DNA from: Lichtheimia corymbifera B2541
Taxonomy: Eukaryota > Mucoromycota > Mucoromycetes > Mucorales > Lichtheimiaceae
Assembly (NCBI GenBank): GCA_000697475.1
Contig: JNEU01000617.1
Location: forward strand, 1-56,480
Length of the DNA: 56,480 bases
Reading direction: 5' to 3'
A program made the translations under genes and the position numbers. Below the pieces are notes generated by a model. The model was not told the DNA's origin. It did not search any database and saw only the letters and a list, made by a program, of their open reading frames with translations. Positions 47,425-56,480 of this stretch are shown here, in pieces (position 1 is the stretch's first letter; every line of letters begins with the position of its first letter).

Positions 47425-48447
47425 TTATTCCAAGTCCATGCCATGCTTTTTAAAGAGTTGGATGGCATTTCTTCTTAATGTAGCTGGGCTCACTGGTTCA
47501 GCACGCTTGCCATGCTTATTGACATAATCAAATAGCAACGAGTTGTTTAGTTTGGAAGTGGGCACAGGTGCATAGGGGAAGTCCGAGCCATACAAAATAC
47601 GGTCTTGGCATCCAAAAGCAAGCAATGCTTCGAGTTGCGGGGATGATCCGGAGAGTGCTGTGTCCATATAAAACCGATGCATGTTACGCACCACTTGCTC
47701 ACAATCCACAGGTTCACATCCATCATAACTAGCCTTGAAAGGACCTTGACGCACAGCCATCAATGCACGTTCTGCAAGAAAAGGCAATTCACCGCCAGCA
47801 TGGGATAAAATCACATCCACATCGGGACATGCATTGAATCGTCCACTGAATAAAAGATCCACTGCTGTACGTGTCGTGGCATGAGGATAATCAATCATCG
47901 GTTGTGGCAAACTGCCTGATACAAACTGAGGTTCAATGGCCACAGCAGACGGATGAATAAACACGATCGCCTTGTACGCATTCAATTTGTCCCATATAGG
48001 GTTGAACAAGGGGTCACCTAGGAGTCGTTTCCCATAACTTGTCATGACAACAACGCCTACAGCACGAGCCTTGGTATGGTGGTTGAAGATATGATCGAGC
48101 TCATCCAGAGTGCCTTGTACATCTGTCCAATCAGGTGTCGATGCAAAATAAGACATGCGGTCAGGGTATTGTCGAACAATATCTGCTACTTCATCATTCA
48201 TCTTTCTTGCAAGTTTGCGTCCTTCAGCACCATTCCCGGCAATGGATGGCCCTGGGGCTGTCACTGACAATATGGCTCGCTGTATTTTCACACTCTCCAT
48301 GAATTCAAGGCATGAGGCTTCAGTCCAGGTTGGCATTGGATAGCCAGAAGGGTCACCACCAGCTGCATCGAGGGCTGCTTGATAGCTCTTGGTAATAACA
48401 TGAATATGGGTATCAATCCATTGTGGGGAGGACGTGGTACAAGACAT
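47425..48447 (-). CDS. Amidohydrolase 2 family (ACMSD-like) protein, intronless
   Basis: 340 residues in one uninterrupted exon. It begins MSCTTSSPQWIDTHIHVIT, with the DxHxH metal motif. Further ligands: His in VFIHPSAVA, His in VILSHAGGELPF, and Asp in ILYGSDFPYAP. This is the TIM-barrel pattern of the decarboxylase/hydrolase group that includes ACMSD, gamma-resorcylate and 6-methylsalicylate decarboxylases. The real substrate is unknown; a role in aromatic catabolism is inference. Lack of any intron, among neighbours with three to seventeen exons, may point to a bacterial origin or a retrocopy. Confidence 0.9.
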   Translation of the reverse strand: MSCTTSSPQWIDTHIHVITKSYQAALDAAGGDPSGYPMPTWTEASCLEFMESVKIQRAILSVTAPGPSIAGNGAEGRKLARKMNDEVADIVRQYPDRMSYFASTPDWTDVQGTLDELDHIFNHHTKARAVGVVVMTSYGKRLLGDPLFNPIWDKLNAYKAIVFIHPSAVAIEPQFVSGSLPQPMIDYPHATTRTAVDLLFSGRFNACPDVDVILSHAGGELPFLAERALMAVRQGPFKASYDGCEPVDCEQVVRNMHRFYMDTALSGSSPQLEALLAFGCQDRILYGSDFPYAPVPTSKLNNSLLFDYVNKHGKRAEPVSPATLRRNAIQLFKKHGMDLE

Positions 48448-48576
48448 GATAAGGGCTATGAAAATCCGGTTGCTGCAGCTGGTTGCTTATATGCATATCC
48501 GGAAGAATCAATTCATCCGCTGCATTGTATAATCCCCGCTATACCCTAGCCTAATATAAGCCCATGTATGTATTTG

Positions 48577-48951
48577 CTATATAATCAGGCCATGAGAGCT
48601 ATATTGTGTTGTAGGATAAAGGTGATAAATTGACACATCCGCACTGCATGAGGGGCTTTTTAATGCCAATCTACAAAACAACGTCTGTGCACAGGTGCAT
48701 GTGCTACATACATTGCCCTTTTTAGCACGCACTCGAGCTTTGTATTGCCATGGAAACCGTGTCCCTTTATTACAGCACTGATACATGATAAGATTGAAAG
48801 GTCGAACCATGAAAAAGCCTGTATCCTGCCAATGTTGCCAGAGTCTTCGAGTCGGGAATTTATCACATCCGTGCAGCTTAAAACATGTACAAGAGGATTC
48901 TAAAAGTTTCTTTATTTTACAGAGTAGTGTCTTCAGGATCATAGTTATCAT
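48577..48951 (-). CDS. Possible small cysteine-rich ORF, doubtful
   Basis: A 124-codon ORF with ATG at 48951 and ten or so cysteines (for example SSCTCFKLHGCDKF and NVCSTCTCAQTLFC). There is no signal peptide and no known motif. It sits in the 575-base gap between eIF2B-beta and the amidohydrolase. It may be chance; the rest of the gap shows nothing. Confidence 0.2.
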   Translation of the reverse strand: MITMILKTLLCKIKKLLESSCTCFKLHGCDKFPTRRLWQHWQDTGFFMVRPFNLIMYQCCNKGTRFPWQYKARVRAKKGNVCSTCTCAQTLFCRLALKSPSCSADVSIYHLYPTTQYSSHGLII

Positions 48952-49022
48952 TGATAAGTCTAATAAAACAATGTATCATAATGAGTCATTGGTTCCTTCA
49001 TTCCTTCCTCGTCCCCAAACAC

Positions 49023-50578
49023 TTACCGATATACATAGGTGGGTGGTGCCGAACCACTAGAAGTGAATGTCAGTCAGTACCTTCCATCTCTCATCCCTTT
49101 ACCGGTTTTTCCCACCCCCAACTTACAGATTGTGAACAAACAAGCTAACCAGCTCAGGAGCGACATAGTCGTAGTATGGATTGGATACAGAAACCTTGTC
49201 AATGATAGGACCTTGTTGGAAATCAAGAACGCTATTGGGAGCCACAGTAATATTGAAAGTTTCGGCGTCGTATGCAAACACAGGTGATAACTTGTACAAA
49301 GCAGTGCAAACCAATACGGGTGTAGCATGATGTTTGGCTGCAGCAGCTAATAATTGTGATCCTGTCACCGCCACAAGAGCACCATTGGCCAATACTAAAA
49401 AAAAAAAAACGCCACCCAACCCATAAGTATCATTGACTCATCATGCCTCATTCTCTATCCTCCGCCTATGTTTTACCTGCATGGGATCCAAGTACCACTT
49501 TGTTGACACGTGGCATGGCTGCAAAGATGGCTGAATCGACAATGACGGTGGTATCAATACCTGCTTTTGATAATGCTGCTGCCATATCATGGCCTTGATA
49601 TCTACATAGATGACATAGGCATAAGAGATCCACCAGTCCAATAGATATATACAAAATACTTACGTTGGTGCAGTTTCTGCTACAATGACTTGGAACTTTC
49701 GTTTTTGTGCTGCGCGGATCAAAAACTCTTCGACTGTGCGAGATTTGCCAATGGTCATGATCACCTCACTGAATAATAATAAAACGACGAGGTCAATGGA
49801 CCATATCCCATCCATCCATACCGTGTACTTACTTTGCATGAATATAATCCACAGCCTGATCAGCAATGCCTTTGTATACAGTCTCCAAGTCTGCAATGAT
49901 TTCTTCGTTGATTTCTTGGATGATGAGAGGTTTTAATGTGTATGCTTTCTTTTCAGGTGTTTCACTGGCATCCTCGGGAACGTCTGCTGCCAAGAGTCGA
50001 AACATGGATGACTGCATCATGATTTGAGGTCGTTCACCAATGGATCCCACTTGGCTGCTGGTTGCTGATATATCCTTGACACTGGATGGCTCGTCATTGT
50101 CATCCACATCCTCATCCGAACCCGACTCGTCGTGCTCATCTTCTTCCATCATATCATGTGTCTCCAATTCTCCACGCGCCACTTCACGAATCACCTTGAG
50201 TACACGACGTACAATATTGCCTACTGCCAGCTCTATATACAGCATGCGTGTTGTAAGTCGTCGTCGTCCACTGCCATTGTCGCGTTACAAGCCTACCCTT
50301 TGGTTGTGCTGCAGTCAATCGTCCACCTAAATCACGAATGATATCCACCAACGTATCGGCATCACGCCACCTGCTCATGGACACGACTTGTCGAAGGATG
50401 ACAGCCGTTTCTTTGGCGACTTCATACGAGCCAATGACTTGACTTTATATATATCAAACATAGAGATTAGATTGGTGTACGGCGTGTCGAAAATAAAAAG
50501 TTGTTGTTTTATATACCGTCGTTTCAATCGTGTAATAAAGTTTTCAACTTGAGCCTCGAGACTGGTTGGCAAGGTCAT
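49023..50578 (-). CDS. GCD7: Translation initiation factor eIF2B subunit beta
   Basis: About 435 residues in about eight exons. The start is [21 protein letters not shown], then [20 protein letters not shown]. The middle carries [22 protein letters not shown], the usual eIF2B-beta segment, followed by an acidic insert rich in Asp/Glu. The Rossmann-like C-terminal half has [62 protein letters not shown], and [20 protein letters not shown]. The final exon gives [11 protein letters not shown], matching the family ending. eIF2B is the GTP exchange factor for eIF2; this subunit belongs to its regulatory core that senses phosphorylated eIF2. Confidence 0.95.
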
Positions 50579-51393
50579 GTTGGGGCCAATGTGAAAAGGG
50601 AAGAAAGGATGGTTGCTGCCATGAAAACCCGGTGGCTGAATTTAGAGGGTTACAAGAGGCCAACGCGCGCTTTCGAGTCATAATCCCTCTCCCCCATTTT
50701 GATACTATTTCAGTGTTCCACAACAACCTTCAAGTTGCGTTGGTATGCAGTTGATCTCATAGCTGTAAAAAAGTTCGGTGATGTTCATATCACATAGACT
50801 GCAAGTCGACCTAATGCCCTTGATGCCATGATTGACATAGTAACATGCGCTGAATGAATCATATTTGTAAAGGCAAAGAGATGGGGTGACCGTGATTATG
50901 CAGGTCTTATATAACAGTGACAGCGTGTCCCAATCAACCTTTAATTCCCATTGTTCTCTCTCACGTCCCACCATTCACATTATATGACAACATGCAGTGA
51001 GGGAGGCACACATACCAACCCAGGCCTTTATTCTAATAAAGGCATTACTTACCAAGCCATCCCTTTGTTTGATAAATCCTTCCAATAATACTCGTATAAA
51101 GCTATCCTATTTACGTTCCATCACCATATGTACCTTCCTTCAGCCGCAACATACGATCCACCATGGTCCAATCCTCTCAACCATAAGCAGTTTTTGTCGC
51201 CACAGACAATCCAATATAGCTTCGTTGCCTTCGCCACTAATAGGACCCAACTCGATGCCTTGCATGACATGAAGACCATGATCTGCTTGAAAAGAGATCA
51301 ATCACCTGAATATCCTTGTGCCATCTACCCCCACCTTACCAATCATCATGCTTATGGTGGCGTTCGTATCAAAGTGAGTTGCTGCGTCAGGAA
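50579..51393. other. Intergenic, promoter of eIF2B-beta
   Basis: Small ORFs only. An ORF from 51128 runs on into the SR repeat and is unlikely to be real. Confidence 0.4.
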
Positions 51394-51453
51394 TTACTAC
51401 GCGCGCACCAAAATTCGACGACGCGCACACCAAAAATATAGGCATGGTAGCAA
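51394..51453 (+). repeat. SR repeat copy 4 (left end of element B)
   Basis: TTACTACGCGCGCACC, then AAAATTCGACGACGCGCAC, then AAAAATATAGGCATGG. It retains the central insert. It faces the same way as copy 2. Confidence 0.85.
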
Positions 51454-51911
51454 CGTAATCCAACCAAACAACCAAATAAACATATCCCTCATCAATCCTT
51501 ATTCATCATGCGTGCACCACTTTTGCTTTCCCATGTCGTCTGCATTCGTCCATCATTATATTATCATTTATCCGTTCATCCGATCTGCTTACACTATCTT
51601 CCTCATCATTAAAATTGGCTTATACAACTTGATCTTCTCCTATACCCAAATGTGATGTGGAGCAACTATTGTCGTACTACACATACCTTGACCCACACCT
51701 TCATTTTTGGGTGCTGTCTACTTATCTACCCTCCTAAAAGCAATCATCATCCATTGGTGCAGCAACCTGCCAAGGACGCGCTTGTCTAAACCACGTGTCA
51801 TTTCACTCAGCTCTTCATCATCTTTCTGCTAATGCAGAGTAGGAAAATAAGCAACTCCATCACGCTTACAGCATAGATAAAATAAAGGTGTCTGTTTCTC
51901 AACATTTCCAT

Positions 51912-52920
51912 AATGAAGCATGAGGTCTTTATGAGAACAAAGTTGTTCGTCATGGTCGACAGCACCATATGTGCAAGTTTCACGATGGAGGTGCGGGCAA
52001 TCTCGGGGACGTTCCCGTCCATCCATCATCTCTGCTATATTTGCGCCGTTCGCATTCAAAGTTCTCATAATGAAACATATGGTTTTTAAATGAATGAAAT
52101 TGATCAGCATGACTCAGAGAACCTTCTTACCGAGTTTCATGTCGAAAATGGGGAATCCCAAGGTATTGCATATTAATGGACATTTCATGGTTTCCGACGG
52201 GTACGGAATTTCCGTCCATCATAGTAAACCCCACATCATACCCTCCCATTCAAAATTTTCAAATGAAGTATGGGCCATTTATGAGAACAAAGTTGATCAG
52301 AATGTCTATGAGCATCTTGTGTGAAAGTTTCAGGCTTGAGATCGGCGATCTCGAGGTTATGGGCCACCCGCGCTACATATATACTCGTCCGTTCATCATC
52401 CGACGCTCCCATTTTAATTCTCACAATGAAGCCTGCGACTTTAATATGAATGGGGTTGTTCAGCATGTCGAAGCCCAGCGGTCTCACCAAGTTTGATGAT
52501 GGAGATGGACAATTGCGGGGGTGTGCACTATGTACCCTACTTGCGTCCCATTCATCTTATATTTGGACCGTCCGATTCATAAAATGACATAATGAAGCAT
52601 ACGGTTTTTAAATGAATGGAATTGATCAGCATGACTCAGAGAACCTTCTTACCAAGTTTCAAGTTTAAGATCGGGAATCCCAAGATTATGCATACTAAAT
52701 GGCATTTCAATGAATCCGGGCGGGTGCGGAATTTCCGCCCATCATAGTAAACCTCACATTATACCCTCCCATTCAAAATCTTTGAATGAAGTGTGGCTTC
52801 TTTATTAAGATAAAGTTGACCAGCATGACCAAGAGCATCTTGTGTGAAAGTTTCAGGTTCGAGAGAGGCAATCTCAAGATCATGGATCAATACACAGTGT
52901 GCATGGATTTATAGGGCAGT
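51912..52920. repeat. Array of six diverged modules
   Basis: AATGAA(G/A) starts at 51912, 52069, 52262, 52425, 52591 and 52795, spaced 157, 193, 163, 166 and 204 bases. Modules 2-3 (from 52069) resemble 5-6 (from 52591), so a block of about 522 bases was duplicated. This accounts for most of the size difference between elements B and A. Confidence 0.75.
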
Positions 52921-54144
52921 GCCTGATCAATATAATTTCCAGCTCTTCCACTTGCAGCTTATTTGCCTCTTCTTCCCAATCTCAACTGTTGCCCCATTCA
53001 ACTACAACTACCACCTGCGAACGATTGTCCTGCTTCACCCCATCATGTCAATCCTGCAGTTGTCTTGATCCTATTGTCTTTGGCTGAATGGGCAAGCCCA
53101 TGGCGTGTCCACCCCACTACAACACCAGCGTTTCTTGACACTTCACCTTCTCTGTACGATCCTCAACCACAACCAATCGTAACAGCATTCATTCCAACAG
53201 TTGTCGTTAGCAAGGTCTTTACTCCATTTTCTCAAACAACATTCACAGCCGTGTCACTCTACCACAACACACGCTCTTGCACACTTCTCTGCGGCGACCA
53301 AACGTAGCAGTCATTGCTATTATCAATGTCTTTTACTCCATTGTCTTAAGTGCCTTGCAGCAACATGCTTTGATACATACCGATTATAATGGATGGGATG
53401 CCATATCAGCAATCAAGTACACCGCAATACAAGTAATCTTCATCTACTTGGGCTGCGATGGAAGAAAATGACCAAGAACGGATTGACCAGCAGCCGGATG
53501 GAGAAGGGAGCATATCAGCAGCTATCACATGGCTGTCTTCAACCAACATATCGGATTTGATGGATGGATGCAATCAAGTGCAGTGATGAAATACCTGGAA
53601 TGTTGCTTTGGTTACTTGGCGCGTCATGAGCAGCAACGATCACGTGGATACGGCTTAGGATGATGATGGATTCGGTGGGATCGACCAAATGGACGATATC
53701 TTGGTGGAAGGTGCTTTATAGACATGAACGCTATTGGAATACTCAATTCAATGCATGCAGCAGCTATTTTACAATCATGGATGACGGATGTTTATGACGG
53801 CAGCAACCAAGAATACAATGGCACAGTTATCCCTGTCGACTCGATGTGACACACCCGTAGCTTATCAATTTACAATGCTGTTCCCTTATCATACTTTCTC
53901 GATAAACAACATATTCTTCGACTTTTCCATTAAATTCAATATTATCTAAACGAGCATCATGCCATCGGTTTATATACTTAAGTTGTGGATCACTGGGTGG
54001 TTTCTGGGTTGAAAGGAGGGGGGAATAGAAGCTTGAAGGTTGCAAAGAGAGATTGGATCAGTTACATCATCGTATCGAGATGCTTTTGTTCTTTTGTCAG
54101 AGGTCCTAGTTCATGTATTGATAGACAAAAGGCAGGAACGGTTT

Positions 54145-54451
54145 AACATGCACTTTTTTCCATTCCCAGCTTTTGCCCAATCCACTTGATGAGAACGATG
54201 TACCTGCTCCAGTCGAGCATTAATTGTCCTGATCCGAGCTGATTTGGCTGAGTTACGCTCAAATAAAGAGACATCCGTTGAAGTAGAGTGCATGCTGCAT
54301 GTATGGGCTGATATGCTCTTTGTTTGAGCGTACCTCGGTCAAATCAGCTCGGATCAACAAAGTTGAATGATGGAGATGAATGTCTGGAGCAGGTGCATCG
54401 TCCCCATCAAGTGGATTGTGCAAAAGCTGGAATGGAAAAAAAGTGCATGTT
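54145..54451. repeat. Fold-back 1: inverted repeat of about 130-bp arms
   Basis: AACATGCACTTTTTTCCATT at the left matches AATGGAAAAAAAGTGCATGT at the right. Inner arms pair CGCTCAAATAAAGAG (54256-54270) with CTCTTTGTTTGAGCG (54316-54330), leaving a loop of about 45 bases. Arms also share CAGCTTTTGC and GAGCAGGT-type blocks. Confidence 0.75.
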
Positions 54452-54545
54452 AGCTGCCAATGTATGCATTGGAAATGACGTTTGCGTACCTGTCATGCAT
54501 TGTCCCTGAAATGCTGACTTTTGACTCAGATACACGAACACGCCT

Positions 54546-55060
54546 CTCTGCATCTTCGGCTCTATTGGGGTCTACTTACTTGACAATGAACAAAGACCAC
54601 TTGTCATATAGCACTATGGTTACAGCATATGTAAAACATAAAGATTCCCATAACTCAGAATTCTACAATGAAACGTGGGGTCGTCAATCGAACGAAGTTG
54701 CGCGGCGGGGTGAGGCGCACCTTGGGTGCAAGTTTCACGATCGTCGTGGCCATTCTCAGATTCACCCAATGTCACCACCAGCCTCGTCGAAAAAAAGTTG
54801 AAGAGGTCGACCAGACTCACTTTGGCTGGTGGTGACATTGTGTGAATTTGAGATCGGCCACGACGATCGTGAAACTTGCACCCAAGGTGCGCTCCACCCT
54901 GGCGAGCAACTTTCTTCGATTGAAGAACCCACGTTTCATTGTAAAGTTTAGAGATACAGGCACCTTTATGCTTTTACATATGCTGTAACCATAATGCTAT
55001 ATGACAAGTGGCCTTTCTTCATTGTCAAGTAGGTAGACCCCGATAGAGCCGAAGATGCAG
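54546..55060. repeat. Fold-back 2: inverted repeat of about 237-bp arms
   Basis: Outer ends pair GCATCTTCGGCTCTAT with ATAGAGCCGAAGATGC; inner ends pair AATGTCACCACCAGCC (54768-54783) with GGCTGGTGGTGACATT (54824-54839). The loop is about 40 bases. Each arm carries the block GTGCAAGTTTCACGATCG or its complement. Confidence 0.8.
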
Positions 55061-55874
55061 ACGGACTTCTTTGTGCAACACAGCTCATTTGCATGATACT
55101 TCACAATGAGCAAACACCACTTATCATATAGCATCACGGTTTCAGCGTATGTAAAAACGTAAAACTGCCTGTATCTAGAATTGGCAAGCTTGATCGGGGA
55201 AACATGATTGACAAGGTGCGCTCGACCACGACGAGCAATATTGCTCTATGAAAGAACCCATGTTTCATTGTAAAGTTTTGAGATAAATGCACTTTTACGT
55301 TTTACATATGATAAAAGCATGATGCTACTATATGACAAGTGCTATTTGTTCATTGTCAACTAGGTAGACCCTGATAGAGCTGAAGATGCGCAGGGGCGTG
55401 TTTGTGCAACACAGCTCATTTGCTTGATACTTCACAATGAACAAATATCACTTGTCATGTAGCATCATGGTTTTAGCATATGTAAAAACGTAAAAGTGCA
55501 TTTATCTCAAAACTTTACAATGAAGCATGGGTTCTTTCATAGAACAATATTGCTCGTCGTGGTCGAGCGCACCTTGTCAATCATGTTTCCCCGATCAATC
55601 TTGCCAATTCTAGATACAGGCAGTTTTACGTTTTTACATACGCTGAAACCGTGATGCTATATGATAAGTGGTGTTTGCTCATTGTGAAGTATCATGCAAA
55701 TGAACTGTGTTGCACAAAGAAGTCCGTCTGCATCTTCGGCTCTATCGGGATCTACCTACTTGACAATGAAGAAAGGCCACTTGTCATATAGCATTATGGT
55801 TACAGCATATGTAAAAGCATAAAGGTGCCTGTATCTCTAAACTTTACAATGAAACGTGGGTTCTTCAATCGAAG
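54914..55874. repeat. Fold-back 3: inverted repeat of about 440-bp arms
   Basis: Outer ends pair CTTCGATTGAAGAA (54914-54927) with TTCTTCAATCGAAG (55861-55874). Inner ends pair ACAAGTGCTATTTGTTCATT (55334-55353) with its near-complement from 55436. The loop is 78 bases (55356-55433). It shares its left arm with fold-back 2, so the structures are mutually exclusive. The same sequence family appears at 38085-38330. Confidence 0.8.
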
Positions 55875-56125
55875 CTAGGATCGACGAGCCTGATCGTGAA
55901 ACTTGCACCCAAGGTGCGCTTCACCCCGACTAGCAACTTTGTTCGATTCAAGACCCCACGCTTCATTGTAAAGTTTTCAGATACAGGCACCTTTATGTTT
56001 TTACATATGCTCGCTGTAAGCGTGATCCTATTATGTCAAGTGGTCTTTGTTCATTGTCAAGTAGGTAAACCCCGATAGAGCCGAAGATACAGACGGACTT
56101 CTTTGTGCAACACAGTTCATTTGCA
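55875..56125. repeat. Partial copy of the fold-back arm
   Basis: Carries GTGAAACTTGCACCCAAGG, TTCATTGTAAAGTTTTCAG, GGCACCTTTATG and CGATAGAGCCGAAGAT in the order seen in the fold-back arms. It stops at GCATGATACTT (56113-56132), where a different sequence begins. Confidence 0.7.
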
Positions 56126-56175
56126 TGATACTTAGGGAGTATCAGACACCGCTTTGGCTGGGTCACTGACCCAGG

Positions 56176-56424
56176 TCACGGGCTTGGGGGTGACCTTGAT
56201 TCACGTACCAATTTTTCAGTTCCAGTAAACGATCGATTGGCCATCTTCCACCATGTTTCTGCTCCTGTGGTTTGAGTAGCCAACTCAACCACCACCACCT
56301 CAGTGGTGTACCTCTTTTTCTTTGCTCTCTTCTCAGCAACAACCATCCCCATTGGAAACATAGATCTCTTGTGACGAATCTTGTGGTAAGTGGTGGCATT
56401 GCCTACGTCAATGGTTTGGGTGTC
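56176..56424 (-). other. Unidentified coding-like fragment at the window edge
   Basis: A minus-strand frame reads IDVGNATTYHKIRHKRSMF, then PMGMVVAEKRAKKKRY, then LATQTTGAETWWKMANRSF and stops near 56176. An in-frame stop lies upstream of it within the window, and no start is certain. It follows the break in the fold-back homology and a short palindrome (TGATACTTAGGGAGTATCA). It could be the edge of another mobile element. I do not recognise the protein. Confidence 0.3.
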
Positions 56425-56480
56425 ATGGCGACAGGTCTCTTAGTAGCTTTGTTCGACCATTTGCTTACTTTACGCTGCCA

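Larger units (their letters stand above)
51394..53850. mobile_element. Element B: second, longer copy of the element family
   Basis: Collinear with element A from its left SR through the modules to the decayed coding end. The module array has six members instead of three. Coding-like echoes are shared: ERIDQQPDGEGS near 53490, and LQSWM, GSNQEYN and PVDSM just before a stop at about 53850. The matching A residues are IDQLPDGKRS, LQSWM, GSNQGFN and PTDSM. Both copies carry frame shifts, so neither encodes an intact protein. Homology to A continues weakly to the fold-backs at 54.5 kb. Confidence 0.65.

Noticed and set aside
51128..51655. 175-codon plus-strand ORF
   Set aside because: It has no recognisable family and its second half is the SR repeat and element B flank.
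1..56480. tRNA, rRNA or other structured RNA genes
   Set aside because: No B-box-like GGTTCGAATCC or rRNA core sequence was seen on either strand by eye; a tRNAscan-type search would settle it.

Overview
The window is nuclear DNA from a fungus. Its genes carry many short spliceosomal introns (about 50-80 bases, GT...AG). Recognisable genes include the clathrin light chain, the AMPK gamma subunit, RNA polymerase subunit Rpb12, Rlp7, eIF2B-beta, a Zn2Cys6 regulator, Nma111 and a GH5 beta-mannanase. The mix of fungal genes (Zn2Cys6, Nma111) with a long UNC80-like C1-domain protein, together with the general style of the sequence, suggests an early-diverging filamentous fungus (Mucoromycota, probably Mucorales). 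That placement is inference. All gene models below were spliced by hand; intron phases were checked wherever a junction is given.

Layout. 0.3-9.6 kb holds four minus-strand genes: a flavin monooxygenase, a SAM methyltransferase, the nuclear HtrA-type protease Nma111 and the clathrin light chain. 10.0-11.2 kb holds two tiny secreted peptides with a CS-alpha-beta (defensin-like) cysteine pattern. 12.0-17.6 kb holds the AMPK gamma subunit (plus) convergent with a Zn2Cys6 regulator (minus), then RPB12 (minus). 18.2-22.0 kb holds a low-complexity basic protein and two paralogous cysteine-rich secreted proteins, one of which has lost its visible start codon. 22.2-31.4 kb is one very large minus-strand gene of about 17 exons with C1 zinc fingers, a DEP-like segment and long helical stretches. 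32.1-33.0 kb is a mitochondrial HMG-box protein.

33.5-39.2 kb is a repeat-rich island. It contains five identical 120-bp tandem copies, then two more defensin-like genes on a tandemly duplicated unit of about 0.8 kb. Between the two units sits a 2.8-kb element bounded by inverted copies of a 60-bp repeat. 39.5-50.6 kb returns to dense genes: Rlp7, beta-mannanase, an MCUR1/Fmp32-type mitochondrial protein, a PhoD-like phosphatase, an intronless amidohydrolase and eIF2B-beta. 51.4-56.5 kb has no intact gene. It carries a second, longer copy of the 2.8-kb element family and a cluster of long inverted repeats (fold-backs).

The housekeeping genes do not form a pathway. The most coherent new system is the four-member CS-alpha-beta peptide family. 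All four have a TATA box at a similar distance, and three share an upstream motif built from two 10-bp direct repeats plus a second conserved box, so they are probably co-regulated. The second theme is a 60-bp repeat (called SR here) that forms the ends of the mobile-like element and also supplies the last residues and stop codon of the monooxygenase.
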